Shown here: positions 55,701 to 63,217 of the stretch, in pieces
How the letters are laid out: each line of letters opens with the position of its first letter
Numbering within the stretch: the stretch's first letter is position 1
Origin: Thalassotalea crassostreae
GTDB lineage: Bacteria; Pseudomonadota; Gammaproteobacteria; Enterobacterales; Alteromonadaceae
Direction of reading: 5' to 3'
Assembly: GCF_001831495.1 (NCBI RefSeq)
Contig: NZ_CP017689.1
Span: 1,488,001 to 1,552,000 of the forward strand
DNA length: 64,000 nucleotides
The notes under the pieces: generated by a model
The model's database searches: none
What the model saw: the letters and a program-made list of their open reading frames with translations, nothing else
What the model was told of the DNA's origin: nothing
Program-made: the position numbers and the translations under genes

Positions 55701-56943
55701 AAGGATACATAAACTGACTGTTTTCAATGGTTAAATAATCACATTCGTTTTCACATTTTATTGTCGTGCCAAAAAATTGTAAGCCCTTTAATGTGATGTG
55801 ATCACTGCCGTTTAAATCCATTGCCCAAGACTGAGTTTTACCACGGATATCTTTGCCTGTTGGATTTTGTTCATCTTCAGGCCAGAGCCAAACTTCGTTG
55901 GTGTTAGCATCAAAATACCACTCACCGGGTTGATCTAGGGCATTTTTATGTTCAACTAAAAAGTAACCAACGTTTTGATCGTGTGGGTCAACAACAGAGC
56001 GGTGGGTAATTGTATTTGAACCAGCTGAGTGACCGTTTGCTTCAATAGGTCGTGAGAATTGTGTTTCAGAATGATAGTTAAGAATGAGAGAGCCACCTGA
56101 CAAATTTAATTCATTACCACCTTGGTCTTGAGCGGGAAGGGCTGCTAAGTCATGATAAACAGGGTTATTTTCAAGATGATGCAGGTTATAACCAAGGTCT
56201 TTCGAGGTTAACACGCTTGAATCATAATCCGCTGATTTTTGTGCAACCCAGCTATTTTTCATAAAGCCCCAAGTACCACCCATATCCCACCAAGAATTAT
56301 CTATTGGTGTACGGTTATCAGATTTAAATTTAATCTCTTTGGTAGGGTGACCAGTGCCTCTGTCGTAGTTTGGCCAGCGGGCAGGGATCATCATTTTGTA
56401 ATTGCCATCGGCATTACTATCATTTACCCATAATTGCCAAATACCTTTTACTTTACTGCCATCTTCGCTGTCGGTTGCCCCGTCAAAGGCATCAATTAAA
56501 CTTTTATCTAAGGTCGTTTTATAACAGTGATTTGCACAATTTGGATGGCCAGCATCCGTTAGAGGAGTCCAAACTTCACCGCCAATGTCCGCAAGTAAGC
56601 GCGAGCCGTCAATTACAGCTATTTCGCCATTGTAATTTGAAATCGTAATAGGTTGGCCAGGTAGGCCGCTAACACCAGAAAAATCGACATATTCATGATA
56701 ACGACCTTCACGTAAATATATAGTATCGCCAGGCGCTGCAATATTTAATGCCTGTTGAATAGTTGCTAAGGGTTGTTCTATGCTACCTGTCTTTGAATCA
56801 TCACCACTATTAGCAACAAAGATATCAGCCGCTTGAACATTGATACTAAATTGCAGCATGAAAAATGCAGGCAAAATAGTTAGTAAACAGCCTTTGCGTT
56901 CACTAGCGAAACTATATAGAAAACTTTTATAACGATTTAGCAC
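52723..56943 (-). CDS. Giant exported beta-helix protein with CBM96/DNRLRE-like, Fn3 and Ca-binding repeats and a GlyGly-CTERM-like tail
   Basis: 1406 residues. Signal peptide (about 1-39). Domains in order: right-handed beta-helix enzyme-like region (about 40-830) starting FVANSGDDSKTGSIEQPL; Fn-like sandwich (about 850-930); DNRLRE/CBM96-like module (about 935-1114, VLEPSADTYIDEGS); fibronectin III (about 1115-1212); thrombospondin-3-type Ca repeats (about 1213-1318, DTDNDGMSDDWE); Ser/Asp/Asn-rich linker (about 1319-1375); and a C-terminal GSGGS, hydrophobic stretch and basic end as in GlyGly-CTERM rhombosortase substrates. The first two domains match the 727-residue protein at 43.7 kb. 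Likely a cell-surface or released polysaccharide enzyme of unassigned family. Transcribed after the sulfatase at 57-58.8 kb (19-nt gap). Confidence 0.72.
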   Translation of the reverse strand: MLNRYKSFLYSFASERKGCLLTILPAFFMLQFSINVQAADIFVANSGDDSKTGSIEQPLATIQQALNIAAPGDTIYLREGRYHEYVDFSGVSGLPGQPITISNYNGEIAVIDGSRLLADIGGEVWTPLTDAGHPNCANHCYKTTLDKSLIDAFDGATDSEDGSKVKGIWQLWVNDSNADGNYKMMIPARWPNYDRGTGHPTKEIKFKSDNRTPIDNSWWDMGGTWGFMKNSWVAQKSADYDSSVLTSKDLGYNLHHLENNPVYHDLAALPAQDQGGNELNLSGGSLILNYHSETQFSRPIEANGHSAGSNTITHRSVVDPHDQNVGYFLVEHKNALDQPGEWYFDANTNEVWLWPEDEQNPTGKDIRGKTQSWAMDLNGSDHITLKGLQFFGTTIKCENECDYLTIENSQFMYPSWYPRMLGLHSYKGEDNLTKGDKAGSDAGEGAMILDGSHIQIRNNEFAHSDAMIKLDGSSGCSMRDNHVVNNLFHHFSYTGLAQMMVFMNSNCDSTFTRNTMHTNGSKVMVKHALVDISWSHVSSFGYFQQDGTAFQCKGGNFEQGASNGTERHHIWAVDALKGLGRWDGNDGVGGIDHHQVAMNVAAHGNIKGDFHTVSNNTTVFPHQSSKTMFKISSTTWVDNDGIDGKGDGEPDVDENGLIHPEENENSYVYNNLSSGLSSDPHLAVPLLVKPENMAANWNGFGIVSTKPNLDTTKGDITRGEFTPRSASDTAASRLRDPENFDFRPKATATEIIDQGIPVSIPVINMNGTAVPNVGLAINSQLTLDDPIAGVAQDLGAYEYDSANALEYWIPGYRYQTLASSPVPRLHTQSAKVEADLMWLPAQGAVGHIVYLGTDKNQLSEICRYEGDDAVAQGKDINNLPALEEGFTHLKNICSPPELAANSNYFWRVDTILTDNQIETGAVWDFTVAIPAEEVTTVLEPSADTYIDEGSAANSFADAEGLKLCTPDADSSSSLRVAYFKFDLANIEGSIKKATLRVRRNNQAGTSNETGAYIVSNTAAIDSLTYNDAVDDGLIPVEGVDNEIAFVDKIYEGSWGDFDITEGLVANQNEIVIALKAHASSGCGNKKLIDSMEAEQAANEEIGPELIIVSQEQIGDPAPQSVKNLIARNGLRSVTLNWSVVTENDVIGYNVYRRDHHEDEYKFPLNNEPLAITDAWFTDTTLTAGQSYEYVVRAIDEAEQESNNTQIQDVGLADSDSDNMSDSWEAFYGLEVGSNDSSDDLDTDTVTNIAEYNQGSNPNDDNSTDATPADTDNDGMSDDWEVTYDLDPRVNDANADADEDNVSNIEEYLAGTNPRAKDSSNSEPIDPTDPTDSTDPDDNTDDSDNDGSGDNSDNDNSDSDNTDNSDEQPVAEKEESGSGGSVGITCLMFLLSIRFFKTYKVTTATKQ

Positions 56944-56962
56944 AGGTAAATCCTTTCATTTA

Positions 56963-58795
56963 TTATTTTAATTTTTCAACGGATACATAATAGGCACCTA
57001 ATTCATCGCTATTTTCATTAATAAACGTAGCAACTAGCTTATTTTTTCCCTTGTTTAGTTTAACGGTAAAGCGAACATATTTATCAGTCGGTGACACATC
57101 GGTTTGCTGTGATTCACCACCTATCATCATGTTAGCTTTAAGGGCATGAAAAGCTTCACCTTTAGTTTCTCTAAAAGCTCTTTGTCCCGTTGAAGGAGGT
57201 GCTGCAGGCATACCTTTGATAATTTCTAAGTCTACCTCTGGCGGCCAACGGCGAAGTTCAAAGCTATACATACCTTCTGTTTCAACATTGATATACCAAT
57301 AGCCTTTGTGTTTGCCGTCTTTTTCGCGAATAGCTCGCCTTATTTGACTTTGTTGCCAAGGCACTTGCGCATTATCACCTAACCAATCATGACTCGTTAA
57401 TTGCACTGGATTAGCTTGAGCATTGCCTATAGGTATAGCGGTAGGCTCGCCAAAGTTATGGCTAATGTCTTGCCACCAATTGTCATACTCAGCTCTTAAC
57501 TTATTAACCGTTTCTACATGTTTAGCTGAAATATCATTTGATTGGCTTGGATCCGCTTTTATATCATAAAGTTCTTTGCCATTGATTAGCCGCCACTTAT
57601 CAGTCATTACCGCACTCTTTCGCCATTTTTTAGGGTGTAGAACTCGTTGTGAATCAGTAATTAGCGTGCGAGATGGCCATGACTCTATGTTTGGATTTTT
57701 TAATAGTGGCGTAATAGAGATACCGTCAAAGTTAACGTTCGCAGGTTTTGAATTGCTTAAGCTTAATAAGGTAGGTACAACATCGACCATGGAAGTAATA
57801 CGGTCGACGCTGGTATTATGGGCTAAATTGCCTTGCGGCCAATGGATAAAAAATGGTACCCGATGACCACCATCATATTCACTATTTTTAGCACCTCGCA
57901 TATTGGCATTAAATACCTTATGCCCTGTTGATGTACCGTTATCTGTAGTGAAAATAAATATGGTGTTGTTAGTAAGGTTTTCTTTATCTAAATAGCGGCG
58001 TATCTTGGCCACATTGTCATCAATATTTGTGATCATGCCAAAGAAGTGCTGCTCTTTTATCGAGATATTTTCATCTGCGTACATCTTGGCGTATTTTTCT
58101 GGCGCATGCATTGGACCGTGTGGAGCGTTCGCGCTAATGAAGGTGAAAAATGGCGTGTCTGATTGTTTTACTGATTCAATATAATCAATCGCTTCATTAA
58201 ACAATACGTCGGTAACAAAGCCTGTAGCTGACTCTTTTACACCATTTCTTGAAAAAACGTCATCAAAGTAGGCGTTGTCCCAATGATCAGGTGTTTGCCC
58301 GACTCCGCCTGCACCATGGTAGTAAGCCATATCAAAACCTCTGTCTTGAGGACGATATGGATAATTGTCACCTAAATGCCATTTACCAAACATAGCGGTT
58401 TGATAGCCATTGTCTTTAAGTAAATTAGCTAAAGTTTGTTCATTGGCTCTTAATATTGAACGACCCATAATTGTGTGCCAAACACCGGTTCTATTATTCC
58501 ATCTGCCGGTTAATAGTCCAGCTCGGGTAGGTGAACAGGTAGGTGCAACGTGATAATTAGTTAAGCTAACACTTTCTTTGGCAAGAGTATCTATAGCTGG
58601 CGTTTTGACTATTGGATTGCCATGAATCGACAAATCTCCATAACCTTGGTCGTCTGTTAACACCAACACAATATTAGGTTTTTTATTATTGGCAGGTTGT
58701 TTAGAACCAGCCTTAATTTTGTTGTCACAAGCGGTTAAAGCCACTGCAATAATAAGCATTACCGATAATTGGGATAAGTTATTTTTTATCTTCAT
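56963..58795 (-). CDS. S1-family sulfatase with C-terminal beta domain, lipoprotein
   Basis: 610 residues, about 100 longer than the others. Lipobox LTAC (Cys23). VLTDDQGYGD metal site, maturation motif CSPTR (Cys87), GKWHLGDNYPYRPQDRGFD and FTTDNGTSTGH. After the sulfatase fold (to about 460) comes a beta-rich module of about 145 residues (GYWYINVETEGMYSFELRRWP...GKNKLVATF) that resembles a carbohydrate-binding or accessory domain. Heads the leftward pair with the giant beta-helix gene and is divergent from the GH29 gene. Confidence 0.93.
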   Translation of the reverse strand: MKIKNNLSQLSVMLIIAVALTACDNKIKAGSKQPANNKKPNIVLVLTDDQGYGDLSIHGNPIVKTPAIDTLAKESVSLTNYHVAPTCSPTRAGLLTGRWNNRTGVWHTIMGRSILRANEQTLANLLKDNGYQTAMFGKWHLGDNYPYRPQDRGFDMAYYHGAGGVGQTPDHWDNAYFDDVFSRNGVKESATGFVTDVLFNEAIDYIESVKQSDTPFFTFISANAPHGPMHAPEKYAKMYADENISIKEQHFFGMITNIDDNVAKIRRYLDKENLTNNTIFIFTTDNGTSTGHKVFNANMRGAKNSEYDGGHRVPFFIHWPQGNLAHNTSVDRITSMVDVVPTLLSLSNSKPANVNFDGISITPLLKNPNIESWPSRTLITDSQRVLHPKKWRKSAVMTDKWRLINGKELYDIKADPSQSNDISAKHVETVNKLRAEYDNWWQDISHNFGEPTAIPIGNAQANPVQLTSHDWLGDNAQVPWQQSQIRRAIREKDGKHKGYWYINVETEGMYSFELRRWPPEVDLEIIKGMPAAPPSTGQRAFRETKGEAFHALKANMMIGGESQQTDVSPTDKYVRFTVKLNKGKNKLVATFINENSDELGAYYVSVEKLK

Positions 58796-59163
58796 TGTAA
58801 ATTACTTATAGAGTGTTTAGTATAAATTATGTTCACCTAGGTTAGGTTGTTAATAAGCCTTAGTCAAGTGCGTTTTAAAGTAATTTTATACCAATATAAG
58901 CAATGTTAATGTCTTGTTGTTTAGGTTTATTGGTGTTCTAGGTAATTGCGATTTGATATTTAGATAATTCTTTACTTAATCTTGTTAGGTGTATATTTTG
59001 TAAATAATGTTCACTTGTGTTTCGTTGGCGAAATATTCACTTTTGTTAACTTGCAATCAAATAAAGCATACATGAGAACGAAAACTAAAAACTAAAAACT
59101 AAAAACTAAAAACTAAAAACTTAAGCGTCAAGAATATCTTGAGCCAATTTTGTGAGAAAAACT
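58796..59163. promoter_or_regulatory. Divergent sulfatase/GH29 control region
   Basis: No gene. Contains ATGTTCACC (58829-58837) and AATGTTCAC (59006-59014), which resemble the AATGTACAC box at 36572-36580 ahead of the dehydrogenase operon; they might be sites of a shared regulator. The end of the region carries the heptamer tandem repeat described separately. Confidence 0.4.
59081..59120 (+). repeat. Heptanucleotide tandem repeat upstream of the GH29 gene
   Basis: AAAAACT repeated in tandem over 40 bp (about 5.7 units), ending about 43 nt before the chosen GH29 start. Position between promoter and gene, and a unit length that is not a multiple of three, make it a candidate for slippage that changes promoter or leader spacing. 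Confidence 0.85.
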
Positions 59164-60744
59164 ATGATCGATCCTGTTAATCAAAGTGTTAAGAGCATGT
59201 TCAAAGTAACAGCCTTAACAGCAGCATTATTAACCTGTGTGTTGCCTAACACTGTTTTAGCTAAAGAATATGAACCTACATGGGAATCTCTCGATAGTAG
59301 AGAAACACCACAGTGGTTTGGTGATGCAAAATTTGGCATTTTTATCCATTGGGGGCTTTATTCAGTACCGGCATTCTCAACCCGTGGTAGTTACTCAGAA
59401 TGGTATTGGCACGCTAAGGATGGCGATCAAACGGGTAAGCATGCAGCAGCAACGAGCCGTTCAGCAGATGTGCAGGCGTTTCATAATAAGCATTATGGCG
59501 AAGATTTTGAGTACGCAGATTTTCGCAAAGATTTTAAAGCGGAATTATTTGATCCAGCTCAGTGGGCAAAAGTGTTTAAACGCTCTGGTGCTAAGTATGT
59601 CGTATTAACATCGAAACATCACGACGGATACACTTTGTTCCCATCAAAAGAAGCGAGTGAATCTTTCGGTATGGCATGGAATAGTGTCGACTCTGGTCCT
59701 AAGCGTGACTTAACCGGTGACTTAACTAAAGCGGTTCGTGATGAAGGGTTAAAGATGGGGTTGTACTATTCTATCTGGGATTGGTTCAATCCTTATTGGC
59801 CAGAAGAAGATCAACCTACAACCGGTGCTAAACGCAAAGCGGGGGTACCTGATGAAAGTAGAGAAAAATACATTAAGGAAGTCATGTACCCGCAGTTTAA
59901 ACAAATCGTGAATGATTATCAGCCAGCGGTCATTTTCTCTGACGGCGATTGGTGGATGGACGACGAAAAATGGCAAACTAAGCCGATGCTGGCTTGGCTT
60001 TATAATAATGCGCCAAATAAAGATGAAGTGGTTATCAATGACCGTTGGGGCAAAGTACGAGGCAAACATGGCGGCTATATGACTACCGAGTATGGCTCTG
60101 GTTTTGAAGATCCAAATATTTTATGGGAAGAAAATCGCGGTATTGGTAAATCATTTGGTTTAAACCGTATTGAAACCTACGACGATTATAACTCATCACA
60201 GCTGTTAACTTTTATGCTAGTAGATATCGTATCGAGAGGTGGTAACTTTCTGTTAGATATTGGCCCTACTGCCGATGGCCGTATTCCGGTAATTATGGAA
60301 GATCGTTTAATCGAAGTCGGTAAATGGTTAGAAGTTAATGGTGAAGCTATTTATGGTACCAAACGGTGGGCTGTCGATGCACAGTGGACTGAAGGCGAGC
60401 GCATTAAGTACACCAAGAAAGATTTCCATCACGGTGTTCCAGATCCAATCTTTGAAATGAGCATTATGCCTCGACCTGGTCAATCTGTTAAAGAGCTATA
60501 CTTCACTCGCAAAGACGATACCTTATACGCTTTCATGCCTAAATGGCCAGGTGACAAACTTACGGTGAAAAATGTGAAGTTGTCAAAGGGCTCTACAATT
60601 GTAATGTTAGGTAGCGATAAAACCGTTGAATGGCAGCAAAAAGGCAATAATATTGAAGTTGATTTATCAAGCTTTGGTATTAATGATGTTACGAATGTCT
60701 ATATGAATACTTTGAAAATCAGCGAGGCCACAGCACTTAAATAG
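59164..60744 (+). CDS. GH29 alpha-L-fucosidase family enzyme, exported
   Basis: 526 residues from ATG 59164; a GTG four codons earlier and an ATG at 59197 are possible alternatives. A signal-like segment follows (ending VLA). GH29 features: FGIFIHWGLYSVPAF, WHAKDGDQTG, LTSKHHDGYTLF, the nucleophile region VIFSDGDWWMD (Asp260) and RGGNFLLDIGPTADG. Releases alpha-L-fucose, and in some members alpha-L-galactose, from chain ends. The C-terminal beta-sandwich (about 410-526) is complete. Located beside a divergent sulfatase and convergent with a beta-helix gene. Confidence 0.93.
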   Translation: MIDPVNQSVKSMFKVTALTAALLTCVLPNTVLAKEYEPTWESLDSRETPQWFGDAKFGIFIHWGLYSVPAFSTRGSYSEWYWHAKDGDQTGKHAAATSRSADVQAFHNKHYGEDFEYADFRKDFKAELFDPAQWAKVFKRSGAKYVVLTSKHHDGYTLFPSKEASESFGMAWNSVDSGPKRDLTGDLTKAVRDEGLKMGLYYSIWDWFNPYWPEEDQPTTGAKRKAGVPDESREKYIKEVMYPQFKQIVNDYQPAVIFSDGDWWMDDEKWQTKPMLAWLYNNAPNKDEVVINDRWGKVRGKHGGYMTTEYGSGFEDPNILWEENRGIGKSFGLNRIETYDDYNSSQLLTFMLVDIVSRGGNFLLDIGPTADGRIPVIMEDRLIEVGKWLEVNGEAIYGTKRWAVDAQWTEGERIKYTKKDFHHGVPDPIFEMSIMPRPGQSVKELYFTRKDDTLYAFMPKWPGDKLTVKNVKLSKGSTIVMLGSDKTVEWQQKGNNIEVDLSSFGINDVTNVYMNTLKISEATALK

Positions 60745-60773
60745 GTTGTCTAAGTAAATAAATTTTAAAATTT

Positions 60774-60807
60774 AAAGCACTGCTAATAGTCTTAGCAGTG
60801 CTTTTTT
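60774..60807. terminator. Bidirectional intrinsic terminator
   Basis: 13-bp perfect stem AAAGCACTGCTAA / TTAGCAGTGCTTT with a 5-nt loop and T-run, between the convergent GH29 and beta-helix genes. Confidence 0.93.
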
Positions 60808-60829
60808 GTATCGCGGAAAAGTCTTAAAG

Positions 60830-63082
60830 CTACCGTGTACCGACTTGTCTACCTTCAAGGCCAGCTTGTTTTATATCGAAACTAAACCCAGCAGGGTTTA
60901 GTTTCGCATCAATACTGTAATCCCCAGTTTTGGCATTGGCAAACCCCGGGTCATGGTTAAGTTGTAGATTATTTTTCGACACGAATGTTTTCATTTGATC
61001 TTCAATTCCGTTTGCAGCAAATTTAGCCAGTGGGACATCTGGGTTATAAAATATATTATCTTGCCCATAACTTACGCCTTTACGTTTTTCTTCATCACTC
61101 ATGTTAAGCCACGCGATGAACGTAGGGTATTTGCGGTGTGGAAGGCTTTCGATTTTATTTATAAATTTATTCGATATTTTTTGCCATGATTGCTTCATTG
61201 CCTCGTTATAAACTTTCTGGAATGAAAACTTAGAGTTGCGAATCGGCGATGGACTATTAATCATGATATTGCGGTTGACTTGATTGTGATGGCCTGAATT
61301 TATATTAACTGGAGCTTCTACACCAACAAAAAGATTATCCTCAACACGTATGCCCATGCTGTGATTGTCTATATAGACACCATGACGTTTATTAGGAATG
61401 TTATGGAAGTAATTTTTACGAATTATACTGCCACGTTGTTCAGGCACCTTGGTATTATAGATATAGAGCGCACCGCCATCGAACTTGTGGTATTTTACAA
61501 CATCAAATATCTCATTGTATTCAATAATATTATCGTTGCCACCTTTAATGCGAATTGCAAAGTGTGGGCCATCGTTAATTTTATTGTGGGCAACAAGGTT
61601 ACCAACACCTTGAAGGTAAATTGCCGGAATTTGAGAGCGTTGATCCCAGCCAAAATTGTGAATGTGATTATAATGAACAACATTATTAGAGTGCTCAAGT
61701 GTTTTCAAATTACCACCGTTAACTCTCACACCATAGCCACCAATGCTATAAATTTCGTTACCTTGGACTAGGTTATTATTACCTTTTACGTCAACCCCGC
61801 CTTTTACAAAGTTGGTAATGGTATTGTTAATAATTTCAATGCCTGAGGAGTTGATAAATTCGGCAAATAAGTTGCGGCCAGTATCAAAGGTGAGATTTTC
61901 AAATCTAACATAATTCACTTCTTTAGCGCTTATAGCAGGTTTATTTAATGAAGAAATGACAATAGCTTGCTGTTCAAAACTAGCTGGCGGGTACAAATAG
62001 AGTAGATTGGTGTTACGATCAATAAAATATTCACCCGATTGGTCGAGCTCTTCTGCAACGTTATCGAAGAAAAAATGTGAAGCCTTTAATTTATCGCCCA
62101 CGCCTGTTAAAGCCGCCCCCAATTCTAAGGTGAACTGCTTTTTTTCTACATCAATGTTGCGTAGCCGGTTATAAGTCCACTCCCAACTAGACGACACAAC
62201 ACCATCAATGAATATATTACCGGTGTTGTACCAATGCTTCATTCTGTCAAATTCAACCTCTACAGTACCACCACCATTCATAAGTTGGTGCGAGTGCTGC
62301 CAGCCTTTTTTAATGGCTTTTTTTGATAATGCACGTTTACCAATGCCTTTATCAATGACTTTGTTATAAGAAGCAAAGCCGCGAAAATCATCTCTGTCAA
62401 GATCGAGTCCCTGCATACGTTTAGTTACTTTAAGAGTCGTATTTGGTGCATTATGATTTGGCCAACGAGCCAATGACATACGGTGACCACCAATGGTAAG
62501 CATAGCGGGTGGCACACGGTTTTCAGGCTCTAAGCCCCAAGCGTGAGAAGTGAGCTTTCCTAAGTCATTAACACCTTGTTGTTTAAGGTTGATAACTTTA
62601 ATGTGAGCCGCGGCGTTAGGGTCGACTAAACGTTGTGCGAACTCTGAATCGCGGGCGAGCGGATAAAATGCATTGGGGTCGAGTAGTGTACCACCAAAGA
62701 AGCGAGCCTTAACCCCCTTAAGCGCACGATAAACTATAGGAGAGTCAGTCGTGCCAGAATCCTGCTCTGTAAGCGTTAACCCTTCTAAGTGAAGATAATC
62801 ACCTGCGCCAACTAGAACCTCGAATGAACCTTTAACACCAAGATTTTTTAACTGGCGTATTTTATCGCGGGCACTCTTTAATGAGTTTAACGGTTGTTTA
62901 ATCGTACCATTACCGTTTACAGTTCCGTGAGGGCTTATATGTATCACTGTGTGTTGTAATGAATCTGTTGAGGCGGTTGAATCTGCATAGCGGCCATTAG
63001 AGGCGTTATCAGTGTTTGTGCCACATGCTGTTAATAACCATATTGGTATTGTTAAAAAGGAAGAAATTAGTGCGGTTTTCAT
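60830..63082 (-). CDS. Lipoprotein right-handed beta-helix protein, GH141-like N-terminus
   Basis: 750 residues. Lipobox LTAC (Cys20). N-terminal pattern IHISPHGTVNGNGTIKQPL, LKSARDKIRQLK and VGAGDYLHLEGLTLTEQDSGT is shared with the 783-residue protein at 46 kb and GH141-type enzymes; the middle has RMSLARWPNHN and the helix turns continue to about residue 600 (NNVVHYNHIHNFGWDQRSQ). Probably a glycosidase acting on the same substrate. It has its own upstream region since a terminator follows the GH29 gene before it. Confidence 0.72.
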   Translation of the reverse strand: MKTALISSFLTIPIWLLTACGTNTDNASNGRYADSTASTDSLQHTVIHISPHGTVNGNGTIKQPLNSLKSARDKIRQLKNLGVKGSFEVLVGAGDYLHLEGLTLTEQDSGTTDSPIVYRALKGVKARFFGGTLLDPNAFYPLARDSEFAQRLVDPNAAAHIKVINLKQQGVNDLGKLTSHAWGLEPENRVPPAMLTIGGHRMSLARWPNHNAPNTTLKVTKRMQGLDLDRDDFRGFASYNKVIDKGIGKRALSKKAIKKGWQHSHQLMNGGGTVEVEFDRMKHWYNTGNIFIDGVVSSSWEWTYNRLRNIDVEKKQFTLELGAALTGVGDKLKASHFFFDNVAEELDQSGEYFIDRNTNLLYLYPPASFEQQAIVISSLNKPAISAKEVNYVRFENLTFDTGRNLFAEFINSSGIEIINNTITNFVKGGVDVKGNNNLVQGNEIYSIGGYGVRVNGGNLKTLEHSNNVVHYNHIHNFGWDQRSQIPAIYLQGVGNLVAHNKINDGPHFAIRIKGGNDNIIEYNEIFDVVKYHKFDGGALYIYNTKVPEQRGSIIRKNYFHNIPNKRHGVYIDNHSMGIRVEDNLFVGVEAPVNINSGHHNQVNRNIMINSPSPIRNSKFSFQKVYNEAMKQSWQKISNKFINKIESLPHRKYPTFIAWLNMSDEEKRKGVSYGQDNIFYNPDVPLAKFAANGIEDQMKTFVSKNNLQLNHDPGFANAKTGDYSIDAKLNPAGFSFDIKQAGLEGRQVGTR

Positions 63083-63171
63083 CTTTGTTTCATCAAGTTT
63101 TGGAGTGTACCTTTTCGTTAATCGTTACTGCTAAAAATATAGTGCTTGATAATACGGTTTCACTTAAAGTA

Positions 63172-63205
63172 AAAAGGCACAATGCCTAATGCCATTGTGC
63201 CTTTT
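63172..63205 (-). terminator. Intrinsic terminator after the second GH29 gene
   Basis: 13-bp perfect stem AAAAGGCACAATG / CATTGTGCCTTTT with an 8-nt loop, 12 nt after the stop codon on the minus strand. Confidence 0.9.
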
Positions 63206-63217
63206 GATTGGGATAGT

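Noticed and set aside
59081..59120. CRISPR-like repeat
   Set aside because: The repeats are contiguous heptamers without spacers, and no cas genes are present. No CRISPR array was found anywhere in the window.
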